Below, in pieces: positions 39,058-49,558 of a stretch of 64,000 nt of DNA. Every line of letters begins with the position of its first letter. Within the stretch, counting starts at the first letter, position 1. A model generated the notes under the pieces. The model made no database searches, was not told the DNA's origin, and saw only the letters and a list, made by a program, of their open reading frames with translations. Origin of the DNA: Sva-07 sp963747375 (GTDB lineage Bacteria; Actinomycetota; Acidimicrobiia; Acidimicrobiales; Ilumatobacteraceae); NCBI GenBank assembly GCA_963747375.1, contig CAVVFL010000035.1, positions 124,001 to 188,000 of the forward strand, given 5' to 3'. The translations under genes were made by a program, and so were the position numbers.

Positions 39058-42000
39058 TCAGACCCCCGGACGTAACGGGTCAGGTGCGACGGCGAGGAGT
39101 TCGCGGCGGAGGGCGAGGAGTTTGGGGGCGGGTTCGCCGTCGGACCAGGCGTCGGCGACCAGGACTCGTTCGTAGGACTCCCACTCCTGGCGCACCCCGG
39201 CGAGATCGCCGGCTCGAGCGTGGGCCCGCATCCGCAGCCCGATCAGTTCCTCGTGGCCGGGCAGCACCTGCAGGCCTCGCCCGGTCGCCCAGAACACGCC
39301 GTCGGTGTCGCCGAGCGACAAGGCGTGCCCGGCGAACTCGGCCGCCGCGGTGATCGCCAGCAACACCAGGTTCGACGTGATCCCCTCGGCGTCGGGCCAC
39401 AGGTAGCTCGTGCCGGCGAACGGCATGTCGCGGATCATCGCGACGGCCGGGCGCAGCGTGTCGATCGCCTGCGCCGGAGGTTGCACCCGCGCTCGTGTCA
39501 GACGCTCGTCGACGAGGTCGGCGTCGGTCACCACGGCGGCGTGGAGCGGCAGCTGCTCGGTGAGCGTTCGCGCCACCCACTCCTCGCCGTCGTCGGGCGC
39601 CACCAGGCGGGCCAGCCCACGGCGCGCCTCCGACACCACGTTGGCGAACGTCGCATCGCGCACGTCGAGTTCCCAGAGCGCCGTTCGGGCTCCGGTGCGC
39701 GTCGCCCGGTCGCGGTGGGTCGCCAGCCAGGCGATCAGCTCGACGGTCTTCGATCGCTCGAAGGTGCCCCGGTTGCCTCCCTCGTCGGTGATCTCGACGC
39801 CACCGAGCAGACCCACGACGATCCGGTGGTGCCATGGGGACGAACTCGACGACGGCGTCGACGTCAGCGGAGTCCACGTCCTCCGGCGCGCCGTTCACGT
39901 CGGTGTCGTCGGCCCAACGCACGGTTTCGACCTCGATCGACTGCAGCTCGCTGTCGGCGTCGGCAAGGACCGCATCGATGGCGACGAGATCCTCGTTCGA
40001 CAGACCGACAGGCGTCAGCTCGATTGCCGACCCGAATCCGACGAGCCGCCACGAGCCGATCGACCCGACGAGCCGCGTCGACGCATCCGGAAGTTCGCCC
40101 GGAGCGACGGGCGCGACGAGCCCGATCCCGTGGCCGCCGACGGGCAGCGTCTCGTCGCCGTGCAGTCGTCGCGTCGCCGATCAGGACCACGGCGGGCTCC
40201 CACATCTCACCGCCGGTTCGCAACGAGCGCAGTTCGAACGACGTCCGCTCGTTGTCGACCGTCGATCCCGACGAGTGCACGTGCGAGTTCGAGGGCGGCA
40301 TCGGTCGAGTCGGCGACGTGGGCGTTGCGGTGCCCGAGCAGCGCGCCGCTCGGAAGCCCCACGCCGATGAGGTGGGCGACCTCGGCATACATCGACGACG
40401 CGAGCCCCGCAGCGAGCGCCGTGATCACCTCGTCGGCCTGGTCACGCCGAGCCTCGACGGCCAGCGTCCCGCACGCCTCCAGGTCGATCAGGACGTCGGC
40501 GCCGGCGGCCGTCACCCCGAGTTGGACGAGCGCCACGCACGGCATGCCGACCCGGCGGGCGTCGTCGCTGAGCAGTTCGACCGGAACATCGGCGGCCAAC
40601 CACCAGTCGTGATCGGCGCCCGCCCACGGCGCCGGCAGATCGGCCGGCGCCGACAGACGCAGCCCGACGTCACCGTCGGGCGTCACCTCGACCCACCCGA
40701 TCTGAGCCCCGGTACCGATGAGCGACCACGCGGCGGCGCGGCAGGCGACGTCGACCCGCAGTGCCCGCTCGCCGGCGTCGATGGCTCGCAGTCGACGCTC
40801 GGTCTCGACGGCTTCGGGCCGAGGCTCGGGTACCCGATGGCGCGGCATCGCCGCGCGCAGCCGTTGGCGGCGCCGGACCCCGACCAGCGCGAGCACCCCG
40901 GCGGCCAGGAGTGCCGCGTGTTCCATCCGCAGCGGCGATGGTGCCCCGGGTGCGTCAGTCGGCGCGCCGTTGATTCCGGAGCTGTCGGCGCCGCTCAACC
41001 CGGCGGGGATGGTGCTGGTCGTGCTGGTGCCCGCTGTCGACGGTGCTCGGCGGGACGCTGCTCGGTTCGCGCTGCCGGCATGGTCGTGACCGGGTGCTGG
41101 CTCGGTTTCGATCACCACGACGTCGGGTCGGTGCCGGGGGTGCGGGATGGTGCGACGACGTCTGGTGGTGCGACGGCCGGAGCGGCGTCGGCCGGAGGCT
41201 CGCGGCCTCGGCGGGACGGCGTGGTCGTCGGTCGGCAGGTCGAGCTCCCAGCCGGGCAGGATCAGATCGGGGTCGTCGAACGTGCGGCCGCCGCCCATGT
41301 CGTCGCCGGCGTTGCTCGTTCCAGATCTCGGGCCAGGCCGTCGGGTCACCGAGCTGTTCGTCGGCGATGTCCCACAGCGTGTCGCCGCGCTGCACGGTGT
41401 ACACCTCGGGTGACTCGGCGGGGTCGCCTCATCGACCGGTGCCGCGACCAGATGGGCGGGGATCTGCAGTGCCCACCCGACCTCGACGTACGCGGGAGTC
41501 GTGAACCGTTGACCGGGTCCCATCGTGGCGTCGAGATTCGCGTCGACGATCGACTCGGCGATGTCGATCACGTCGGCGGCGTTCGCGGCGGCCAGCCGCT
41601 CGGCGATCGAGTACACCGACTCGCCCGGCTGGACGACGTGCGTCACCGTCGACGCCCCACCGATCGCGCTCGCATCGCTCCGTGCGGGTGAGACGCGTGC
41701 GTCGACCGTCGATACGGCGTCGGCACTCGGTGCCGCCTCGCGTGACGGGGCCGGCGTCGCACGTCCCGACAGCGACTCGGCGATCGACGGCGACGAGGTC
41801 GACAGCGGGATGAGGACGATCAGTCCGACGGCGATGAACCGAGCGATTCGTTGCGCCCACCCCAGCCCGCGTACCGAGGGCGTCGGCAGACCGCGATGGC
41901 GGATCATGTGCGCCACTTCGAGCACGGTCGTGGCCACGATCACGAAGATCGCGATCCACGCCACGCACAGACTCAAGCGGATCAGGCCGTCGATGACGGT

Positions 42001-42195
42001 GTCGTCGGCGATCGGTCGAGCCAGCGTCGACGTCGCGTCGCCGAACCAACCCAGGTCGACGCCGGCGAGCGGATTGGCCGATCCGAACCGGGCGCGGGAC
42101 ACGGCGATCAGGCCGACCGGCAGCGCGACGACAAGGCCGACCAGCGCGGCGATCGACGCCAGCACTCTGCCCACGTCGACAGGGCCTCGTCTCAC
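39058..42195 (-). CDS. Large membrane protein with two LysM domains and a C-terminal BTAD domain (multiple frameshifts)
   Basis: About 1045 aa. Three N-terminal membrane helices (SIAALVGLVVALPVGLIAV, VAWIAIFVIVATTVLEVA, IAVGLIVLIPLS) are followed by LysM 1 (VVQPGESVYSIAERLAAANA), LysM 2 (YTVQRGDTLWDIADEQLGDP), a disordered linker, another helix (LLAAGVLALVGVRRRQ), an unassigned middle domain and a C-terminal SARP-type winged helix plus BTAD helices (RTALWELDVRDATFANVV; PGHEELIGLRMRAHARAG). At least five single-base shifts (near 41430, 41300, 40270, 40160 and 39822) break it, while motif continuity supports one gene. GTG 42195 has AGGAGG 4 nt upstream. Proteins of this kind accompany actinobacterial Tad operons. 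Its job, possibly anchoring or regulation, is unproven. Confidence 0.68.
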
Positions 42196-42275
42196 GCGTC
42201 CTCCTTCCATCGGTTCGCCCCGCGTGCCGCCCGTACGACCAGTAGGCAGCGTGGAGCGCGGCAGGGAAAGCCGGC

Positions 42276-42693
42276 TCACGGCGCCCGCTCGGCTCGAACG
42301 GTGCCCGCCCCGGTGACGGTGACACTGCCGTCGGTGATCACGACCGTGACGGCGACGCGGTCACCATCGACGTCGATCGAGGTGATCGAGCCGTCGACGC
42401 CGTAGCTCGCGAAGAGTGCGTCGGCCGTGGCCGTCGCCGCGTGCCGGGCCGCCTGCTCGTCGATGGCCGATGCGTCGGCATTGCTGCGCAGGTCGACGAT
42501 CGATGCCGACTGCGCCCCGGACCGCGCCGCTTGGAACGCGATCGACTGTGCCGCCGATCGGTTCGACACGCCCCGGTCGACGTCACGGGCCAGCCAGACC
42601 ATCCCGAGGAATGTGAACGCGAAGATCAGCACGATCCCCGCGACGAGCCCCGATCCCCGCTCACCCCGGAGTCGCGGCCGGTCGGGCGGTCAT
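42276..42693 (-). CDS. TadE-like pseudopilin (one frameshift)
   Basis: About 138 aa. GERGSGLVAGIVLIFAFTFL is the Gly-Ser-preceded hydrophobic helix of TadE/TadG-like proteins, followed by DVDRGVSNRSAAQSIAFQ and a beta-rich tail ending VRAERAP. The only start in the proper context is ATG 42693, overlapping the previous gene (ATGA), and needs one extra base near 42670 to be removed. It is the last pilin-like gene of the Tad operon. Confidence 0.68.
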
Positions 42694-43110
42694 GGTGTGG
42701 CCTGGGTGGCTCGGAGGGGGTCGATCGCGGCGAACGCCGTCGCCGTCGTCGGGCCTGGTGTCGGCGGGTCGATGAGTTCGAGACCGTCGACCGACACCGT
42801 GCACGACACCGTCACGGCCACCTGACCTCCGGGTCCGAACGCCGGACGTGTCGACGAACACCTGGGGCGACGAGCACGACGCACGGTCGACGAGCATCGC
42901 CGCCCCGACCTGCTGCGCCGCCGCCACGGCCGCGGCTGGACTGCGCTCCTGCGCTGCTGCCTGGGCAGCCGCTTCGGCGGCACTCTGCACCGTGGCCCGG
43001 CTGTCGACGCCGCGGCCGAGGAACACGATCACCACCGCGAGGCCGATCGCAGCAGGGGCCAGCAGTGCCAGGCCGAGTGCGTCGGCCGAGCCCCGGTCAC
43101 GGTGGCTCAT
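42690..43110 (-). CDS. TadE-like pseudopilin with alanine-rich helix (one frameshift)
   Basis: About 140 aa. DRGSADALGLALLAPAAIGL and AVVIVFLGRGVDS form the membrane helix, and an Ala-rich helix follows (ATVQSAAEAAAQAAAQ). The C-terminal strand region (FGPGGQVAVTVSCTVSV) is reached after removal of one extra base near 42840 and ends IDPLRATQATP. Starts and stops overlap neighbours by 4 nt on both sides. Confidence 0.7.
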
Positions 43111-43526
43111 GGCGTCAATTCCTCGATCGGGACCGCGGAGGTGACCGACAGATCCGTCGACGTTCCCCGGATGATGCCGGGAGCATCGGCGGTGACGGTC
43201 ACCGTCACGACGCCGGCCGCTGACGTCGCCGTCACGGCCACGTTGCGCAGGTCGGTGTCGGCCTCGAGGATCGCGGTGGCCGATGCCTCGGCGTCCGCCG
43301 CCGGCACCGCCGACCTGGCGACGAGTGCTGCCGTGTCACGCGCGACCACCCGCGCCTCGGTCTTCGCGTGGCTCCACATGGCCGCCTGGAATGCGGCGAA
43401 CGCGAGGATCACGAACATCGGCGTGAGCAACGCCACCGACAACGACGTCGCTGCTCCGCTGTCGCCGCGCAGGCGCCGCGCCGAGCCGACGGCTCCGCCA
43501 CGCGGCGGTCCGGCGACGTCGGGCAT
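43107..43526 (-). CDS. TadE/TadG-like pilus assembly protein
   Basis: 139 aa. An RLRGDSGAATSLSVALLTPM motif begins the single membrane helix (FVILAFAAFQAAMW), followed by HAKTEARVVARDTAALVA and a soluble C-terminus of beta strands (VVTVTVTADAPGIIRG). Intact. The ATG directly follows the stop of the small pilin gene (TGAATG), and the end overlaps the next gene by 4 nt. Confidence 0.8.
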   Translation of the reverse strand: MPDVAGPPRGGAVGSARRLRGDSGAATSLSVALLTPMFVILAFAAFQAAMWSHAKTEARVVARDTAALVARSAVPAADAEASATAILEADTDLRNVAVTATSAAGVVTVTVTADAPGIIRGTSTDLSVTSAVPIEELTP

Positions 43527-43760
43527 TCAGGGAGCCGAGGGTGACTGGACCGGCGTGCTGGCCGTGTCGCGGATCTGGCTCCAGATGATCGCAGCCACGA
43601 CGGCGACGCTGATGGCGGCGGCGGCGTACCACAACACCTGCTCGATCGAGACCGCGCCCCGATCGCCATCGGCGTCGGGACCCGGTCGGCCGACGATGCC
43701 ATTGATGGCGGCGACCATCGCGGCGACCATGCCGGTGAAGAGGAGCATCGGATCGTGCAT
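43527..43760 (-). CDS. Flp-type small pilin
   Basis: A 77-aa protein. After a leader with a hydrophobic stretch and GRPGPDADGDRG comes AVSIEQVLWYAAAAISVAVV, in which Glu is five residues after the putative Gly cleavage site, as in Flp and type IV prepilins. GGAGGT lies 8 nt before ATG 43760. It sits between tadC and the TadE-like genes, the usual place of the structural pilin in actinobacterial Tad operons, and would be processed by the CpaA peptidase encoded at 48355. Confidence 0.72.
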   Translation of the reverse strand: MHDPMLLFTGMVAAMVAAINGIVGRPGPDADGDRGAVSIEQVLWYAAAAISVAVVAAIIWSQIRDTASTPVQSPSAP

Positions 43761-43792
43761 TCTCGGTACCTCCAGATGTGATCGTTGATGGG

Positions 43793-44671
43793 TCAGTTCA
43801 GATTGAGGGCGGGATAGATGATCAGGGCCATGAACAGCAGCGCCATGCCGACGAGCGGCGGCGTGATCTTGTCGTTGCGGACGCGGGCGGCAGCCTCCTG
43901 TTCGGCGGCCAAGGTCGAGCGCAACGTCGCGCATTTCGCGCTCAGGCTGCGCGCCACGGGAGCGCCTTCGCTCGCCGAGAGCGTGGCCGTCGCGGCGACC
44001 TGTTCGAGCTCGACGATCCCGTAGTCGTCGGCGACGAGTTCGAGTGCCCGCACGAGGCTCTGGCCGGTCGTGGCCACCTCGCGCATGCGCCGCCGGAGTT
44101 CGCGAAACAGCAATCCGTCGCCCGCCCGGGCGGCCTGGTCGAGGGCGCCCTCGTAGCCGGTGTTGCCCGCCAGCAGCATCGTGACCATGTCGAGATAGGC
44201 GCCGAGTTGATGACGCAGATCGACGGCAACGTCGGCGCTGCGCGTCATCGCGTCGGAATGCACCAGCGAGCGGGAGCCAACGCGGCCGTCGCCAGCGCGA
44301 GCCCGACAGGGATCCACACTCCGATCGACACCACGCCGGTCATCTGGAGCATGGCGAGGACGAGCGACGGCAGCACCAACCCGCCGAGTGCGGCGAGCAC
44401 GAGGAGCCCGACGTGCACGTCGACCGGACGCCCGATCAGGCGGAGCGGCTGCACCCACGCGTTGCTCCAGTCGCCTCGTCGACGCGCCCTCGCTCCCGAC
44501 GCGCTCGACGATTCCCGAGTCGGCCGTCGTGCGCAGATCGGCACCGGAGCGACGCAGGTGCCGGACCGCCTGCGCGACGCTCGGGCGCGGTTGGGCCCAA
44601 CCCGTCGCGATCAGCCACGCGCCGGCGCAGAGGGTCGCACTCGCGAGGACGATCCAGCCGGTGACCCTCAT
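43793..44671 (-). CDS. tadC: Tad pilus platform protein TadC (two frameshifts)
   Basis: About 292 aa. The C-terminal T2SSF domain is clear (LGAYLDMVTMLLAGNTGYEG, LFRELRRRMREVATTGQSL) with a last helix LVGMALLFMALIIYP. The middle membrane part (VGLLVLAALGGLVLPSLVLAM) is one base out of phase between about 44530 and 44255, so one extra and one missing base are inferred. It pairs with TadB; the start overlaps the tadB stop (ATGA). Confidence 0.82.
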   Translation of the reverse strand: MRVTGWIVLASATLCAGAWLIATGWAQPRPSVAQAVRHLRRSGADLRTTADSGIVERVGSEGASTRRLEQRVGAAAPPDRASGRRARRAPRARRTRRVGAAVARPRHAPDDRRGVDRSVDPCRARAGDGRVGSRSLVHSDAMTRSADVAVDLRHQLGAYLDMVTMLLAGNTGYEGALDQAARAGDGLLFRELRRRMREVATTGQSLVRALELVADDYGIVELEQVAATATLSASEGAPVARSLSAKCATLRSTLAAEQEAAARVRNDKITPPLVGMALLFMALIIYPALNLN

Positions 44672-45528
44672 CGTCGGTTCCCGATCGGGTCATCGCTGCG
44701 CACCGAGGGTTCGGCGGTGGTCAGGAACCGGCTCGGGCGTGGGAAGTGCGCCAGGCGTTGCACGCGCACGAGCAACAGGGCGTAGATGGCGAGTACCGCG
44801 CCGAGGAACAGTTGCCCGCCGGCGGTGTCGTACGGGGCGAGGTACTCGGCGCGCCCGAGCACCAGCACGGCGACGATCAGCGAGCCCATGATCAGCGTGA
44901 GGAGTGTCACTTCGCGCTGGATCGGTGCCCGCTCGGCCTCGACCAGTCGCCGTCGATCGGCTTGTCGACGGGCCTGCTCGGCGAGCGAGCTGAGCACCGA
45001 CGCGGTGCGAGCGCCGCGCTGGACGGCGATCAGCAACCCGGCCGCGACGAGGTCGCCCAGCGGATCGTCGAGATCGTCGGCGAATCGTCGCAGGACGATG
45101 TCGGGGTCCTGGCGACCCAACCCGGCGGCGAGACGTCGTACCTGCGGCCTGATCGCCGCTGGACACGTCGCCACCGTCGCGTTGATCGCCCCGACCGGCT
45201 GATCGCCCGCCACCAGGACATCGCGCAGGTTCTCGATCCACGACGCCAGGGCGTCGGTGCGTTCGACATCGCTGATCGCCCGTCGGTCACGGCGTTGCCA
45301 CCGGCCGACGGCGAACCAACACCCGATTGCCACGACGAGCGAGGCGATCAACCATCCCGAGAACGTCAGTACCAACGCTCCGACACCCGCCGACGCAAGC
45401 AGTCGGGGAACCAGGTCAGCGTCGAATGTCCGCTGCGCGCGAGGCGGTCGGTCCGGCCCGAACAGGACCATCACCGCGGCGATCCCCGCCACCGTCGAGA
45501 TGACGAGGACGGCCGTCTCGAGGCTCAC
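44668..45528 (-). CDS. tadB: Tad pilus platform protein TadB
   Basis: 286 aa. Two N-terminal helices (TAVLVISTVAGIAAVMVLF; ASAGVGALVLTFSGWLIASL) precede a T2SSF domain (WIENLRDVLVAGDQPVGAIN, GLLIAVQRGARTASVLSSLA) and two C-terminal helices. GTG 45528 overlaps the stop of the ATPase gene (GTGA), which rules out the longer frame upstream. Intact. Confidence 0.85.
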   Translation of the reverse strand: MSLETAVLVISTVAGIAAVMVLFGPDRPPRAQRTFDADLVPRLLASAGVGALVLTFSGWLIASLVVAIGCWFAVGRWQRRDRRAISDVERTDALASWIENLRDVLVAGDQPVGAINATVATCPAAIRPQVRRLAAGLGRQDPDIVLRRFADDLDDPLGDLVAAGLLIAVQRGARTASVLSSLAEQARRQADRRRLVEAERAPIQREVTLLTLIMGSLIVAVLVLGRAEYLAPYDTAGGQLFLGAVLAIYALLLVRVQRLAHFPRPSRFLTTAEPSVRSDDPIGNRR

Positions 45529-46930
45529 CGGCGGCCGCCTGTCGCGAACAGGTCGGGACGGTATCCGGCGAGGCGCAGGCGGCTCAGGTGCCGTTGCGAG
45601 AGCGGTGCGACCTGGACGAGTTCGTCGGCGTCGTCGACCGTCCACACCTCGGTGCTCGACACGCCCCCCGCTTCACCGAGCCCGCCCACCTCGATGATCG
45701 AGGTCACCCGCCGCACCGCTGCCTGATCCTCCACGGCGTTGCGCACGAGGTCGATGTGCACGACGAAGTCGACGGTCTGGGCGATCAGCGCTCCACACGG
45801 CGAACTCGGGCAGGCTCGTGTTCGACTTCGACACGTAGTAGGCCAACCGCTGCAGGACGATGTCGGCGGTGTGGGCGTGAATGGTGGCGAGCGACCCGCG
45901 TTTGCACATCGAGGCCACGTCGAGCATGTCGAGCGCTTCGTCCTCCACGAGTTCGCCCACCACCACGCGGTCGGGGTTGAGGCGCCGCGTCAGCTCCACC
46001 AGCTGGCGCGTCGTGATCTCGCCCTCACCCTCCGAGTTGGGGTGACGGGTGAACAGCGCCGGCGCGTCCGGATGCCGCGGGTCGTCCTCCAGGCGCAGCT
46101 CGAGCAGGTTCTTCTCCACGGTGATGATGCGCTCGAGAGGCGAGACCTCGCCGAGGAGTTCGGTGAGCAATGTGGTCTTGCCGGCACCGGGCGGACCCGA
46201 GACCAGGATCGTGAACCCGCACCGCACGAGGGCGCGCAGCTGCTCGACCATGTCGTGCGGGAACAGGCCCAGATCGGCGAGCCCGGCGAGGCCCACCTGA
46301 CGGACCACGAATCGCCGGATCGCCAGGCGGGGATGGGTCGACACGCCGTGCTCGCCCGATCCGCCCAGCACCATCACGATGCGGGCACCGTCACGTGACT
46401 GCAGCGTGAGCATGGGCGACGACGTGTCGAGCCGCCCCTCGCCGGTGCCGGTCATTCGCAGGGCCATCCGCTTCTGGAACGCGGTCAACTCGGCCGCCGA
46501 CGTCCACAACGAACCGACGTCGACCTTGCGGCCGTCGGTGTAGGTGACCCAGGTGGAGTCGGGCCCGTTGACGTCGATCTCCTCGACGTCCGGGTCGCTG
46601 ATGAACGGCTCGAGCGGCCCGGCGCCGGTGAGGTCGGCGACCACCCGGGCGCGGACGTCCTGTTCGTGGCCGATCGAGAGCGGCCGCTCGCCGCGGTGGA
46701 GGCGTTCCTCGTTGACGGTGGCGATCTCGTCGCCGATCCACGCGCCGACCAGCAGTTGTTGACGTCGTTCGTCGGCGGCGAGTGACAGCCCCGGCGCGCG
46801 TCGCTCGGAGCGGTGAGCGTCGTCGTGCTCGATGGCCTCGATCAGTCGAACTCGCGACTCGACCGGTCACGAGGTTCACCGTGGCGCGGGACTGGTCGGC
46901 CTCTCCGCGGGCGCTTCCGTTCAGGCTCAC
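45525..46930 (-). CDS. cpaF: Tad pilus assembly ATPase CpaF/TadA (two frameshifts)
   Basis: About 468 aa. The N-domain runs through RRQQLLVGAWIGDEIATVNE to GAGPLEPFISDPDVEEIDVN. Walker A SGPPGAGKTTLLTEL, Asp box ERIITVEKNLLELRLE, Walker B RRLNPDRVVVGELVEDEALD and His box GSLATIHAHTADIVLQRLA identify the CpaF family. Extra bases near 46855 and 45790 break the frame. GTG 46930 overlaps the CpaE-like stop (GTGA). It drives Flp pilus assembly. Confidence 0.88.
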
Positions 46931-47710
46931 GGCGACGCCCCTGGCGCGACGGATGCCGTCGTCGACCCGATCGCCAGTCGAGAAGCGGCGCTCGCCGCGG
47001 TGCGCATGAGCGGGAGGCGTCGCAGGCGATTGGCCGACACACCGGCGCGTCCGGCGAGCACGGCCGCCGCGAGCGGATCGTCGGCGAGCGTGACGAATTC
47101 GGCGATCGCCCCCTGGCTCGACGCCTCGACATGCTGGGCGATCTCGACGGGGTCGAACGGATCGTTGCCGACGACGGCGAGTATGACGGTGCGCGCAAGC
47201 GTGGCGAGTGTGCTCGACCAGCTCGACGAGCCGTTCGAGGCGCACGGCCTCCGCCGCGGCCGATGCCGCGTGTTGGCGGTGGACGACGAGCGTGACCGCG
47301 GCTGCTGTGACCATGCGTGTCGGAAGGTTGGTCGGTTCTCGACGTCCGAGGTCGGCGAGCGTGACCACGTCGCTCGCGGCCAGTGCAGGGACCACGTTCG
47401 ACTCGGCCTCCTCGATCGCCCGCCGTGCCGGAAGCGATCGCGGCGGAGCAGCGATGAATCGCACCCCGGAGGCGCTGCGTTGGGTCATGGCCGACACCAC
47501 CGACATCGCCATGCCGTCGGATGCCTCCCGGACGCCGAGGTTGGCCACGATCGTGGCGAGTGACGGCGAGCTCGGCGTGTCGAGCCAACCGGCGAGCGAT
47601 CCGCCCGACGGATCGGCTTCCAGGACGACGACATCGTCGAGCGCCCAACTGGCACTCAACGCCAGGCAGGTGGTCGTGGTGCAGTCGCCGATGACGGCGA
47701 TGATGGTCAT
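46927..47710 (-). CDS. CpaE/TadZ-like ParA-superfamily protein (one frameshift)
   Basis: About 260 aa. TIIAVIGDCTTTTCLALSAS begins the Rossmann-like P-loop region, but the lysines of the deviant Walker A are replaced (G-D-C-T-T-T-T), so ATP binding is doubtful, as in several TadZ proteins. VLEADPSGGSLAGWLDTPS and LADLGRREPTNLPTRM follow. After one extra base near 47210 the sense continues VILAVVGNDPFDPVEIAQHV. AAGGA lies 2 nt before ATG 47710. TadZ proteins place the pilus machine at the pole. Confidence 0.68.
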
Positions 47711-48358
47711 GGTCCTTCGTCCTGTCGGGCGGCGGGATCGTCGCTCGGTTCCACCAGCACGACGCGGACATCGTCGGCGGCGGCCACCGTGGCCGCGTCG
47801 TTCCGGTCGACCTCGACCGAGAGCGATTGGACGCCGAGCGCCGAACTCGTTGCGACGGGGAGTCCGACGACTCGGGCGTCGATCGAGGTCGGCCCGGCCT
47901 CGCCCGGAATCACCAAGGTGATCGCCGCTCGCTCGCGCACGCCGATCGGCAGCGTTCCCTCGCCGACCTGGATGGCGACGACCGAACTCCCGGCGCTGAC
48001 GAGCGGCGTCGACTGGAGTGCCTCGGCGGTGACGAGCGAACCCGAGACGAGCCGGACCTTCGCGTAGCTGCCCACCAGCGAGTCGAGCAGTTCGCCGGCG
48101 ACGAGGTTGACCGTCGAATCGGCATCGACATCGACCGTGCGCAGCATGTCGGCCGTCAGTTGTTCGCCGGCCGGAACGTCGCGAACCACCTGCACGGCTG
48201 GTGCGGAATCGCTCGAGTCCCGCATAGATGGCGAGATTTCCGCCGATGGCGATCGCGGCCAGGAGCACGCCGAGCGCGATGCGGTTGCGTCGCCGCGAGA
48301 CCGGTTGGAACCCGCGCCGCGACGAATCGGTGGTCGGTGCCATCCGGGCGTCGGTCAT
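47707..48358 (-). CDS. CpaB/RcpC-like SAF-domain protein (one frameshift)
   Basis: About 216 aa. A basic N-terminus and one membrane helix (RIALGVLLAAIAIGGNLAIY) are followed by a SAF domain, VVRDVPAGEQLTADMLRTVD, and a beta-rich C-terminus with VGEGTLPIGVRERAAITLVI. One extra base near 48222 separates helix and SAF domain. It overlaps both neighbours by 4 nt. CpaB proteins bind the envelope around Tad pili. Confidence 0.75.
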
Positions 48359-48952
48359 GGTGCGGCTCCCGTGGAGAAGACGCCGGCCGCCAGGGCGATC
48401 GCCGTGCCCAGCACGAGGAATGGTCCGAACGGGATCGTTCGCAAGCGACCGGCGATCCCGACGGCCGCCGCGAGTCCAGCGGCCAGCGGTCAGGCCCGCC
48501 ACCGCCAGCTGCCAGTCGACCGAACCGACCGCTGCGCCGAGGACGACAGCGGCTTTGACGTCACCGAATCCCATCGAGGCAGGCGACACGAGGTGCAGGA
48601 GGACGATCGGGCCGGCCATGACAAGGGCACCCTGGACCATGGCGGTCAGATCGACGAACTGACCGAACACCCACACCAACCAGGTGGTGAAAGCGAGGAC
48701 GACCGCGGCGAACGCGACCCAGCGGTCGGGAAGCCGGCGTTCCCGGATGTCGATGACGGCGGCCGGCGACATCGCCGCCACGCCAAGTGTTGCTGCTTGC
48801 TGCGACGCGTCACCGGGGACGAACGCGGCTGCAAGAGCGACGGCAACCGCGACCAGAAACGCAGCTGTCGCGAACCGCGCGTCGAGTGGGCCACCCCGGA
48901 TTCGCAACGATCGAGCACTCGCCCGATCGGGAACTCGAACCAATACCCCCAC
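48355..48952 (-). CDS. cpaA: Prepilin peptidase CpaA/TadV (one frameshift)
   Basis: About 198 aa. Six or so helices carry the two catalytic aspartates, in VIDIRERRLPDRWVAF and ASMGFGDVKAAVVLGAAVG. The N-terminal methylase cysteines of PilD are absent, as usual for TadV/CpaA. One extra base near 48487 precedes the last helices (RTIPFGPFLVLGTAIAL). GTG 48952 has GGGGAAG upstream. It is the first gene of the Tad operon and the second prepilin peptidase of the window. Confidence 0.85.
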
Positions 48953-49072
48953 TCGCTTCCCCTTCCCCAGTGGAGTGCGACGAAGGCCGAAGAATAGTGC
49001 GCCTGCAAATGGTGCCTTCACAGCGGGCGAGTGGGCGCCCGGAACGGACCGGCGGAACGCTGCGATCCGACC

Positions 49073-49558
49073 TCAGTCGGGGGAGAGGGACCGCACGGTC
49101 CACTCGAGGATCCAGCTGAGGAAGTCGTACAGCTGGTGCTCTGGTGTGGCGGCGTCGTCGGCGTCGTCGGCCGACTCGTCGTCGGTGATGCCGAGCATCG
49201 TGCCCAACACCAGGCGAATCGCATTGGTCGACTGGAGAAAGGCGATGGTCTCGCCCTCGGAGAGCAGCTCGGTGCGTTCGGGATCGAGTGTTGCCCTCAC
49301 CGACTCGATCGCCGAGAGGCGGCTCGTCACCAACTCCTCACGCATGAGGCGCTGGTACTCGGCTTCCTTCTCGTCGTCCTCCGGATAGGCCACGGGGAAG
49401 AGCCGGAGGAGCAGGGCGTTGTCGTCGCTGCCGGTCAGCAGCGCTTCGAGTTCGCCCATCAGCCGGATGAGCAACTCGCGTTCTTCGACGTCGAGGTTGA
49501 TCCGCCACCCGCCCTTGACCGCCTGGACCGGCGGCACGAACTTACGACGGAGGGCCAT
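49073..49558 (-). CDS. DUF2017 protein
   Basis: A 161-aa acidic helical protein. GWRINLDVEERELLIRLMGE and LRLFPVAYPEDDEKEAEYQR match DUF2017, which in actinobacteria follows clpS, as here with a 17-nt overlap. Its role is unknown; the constant pairing suggests a link to ClpS-dependent proteolysis. Intact. Confidence 0.85.
   Translation of the reverse strand: MALRRKFVPPVQAVKGGWRINLDVEERELLIRLMGELEALLTGSDDNALLLRLFPVAYPEDDEKEAEYQRLMREELVTSRLSAIESVRATLDPERTELLSEGETIAFLQSTNAIRLVLGTMLGITDDESADDADDAATPEHQLYDFLSWILEWTVRSLSPD

Noticed and set aside
46391..49021. An 876-codon minus-strand frame over the Tad operon
   Set aside because: It strings together true segments of CpaA, CpaB, CpaE and CpaF with out-of-frame stretches, an effect of frameshifts; the genes were annotated separately using their ATGA/GTGA overlaps.
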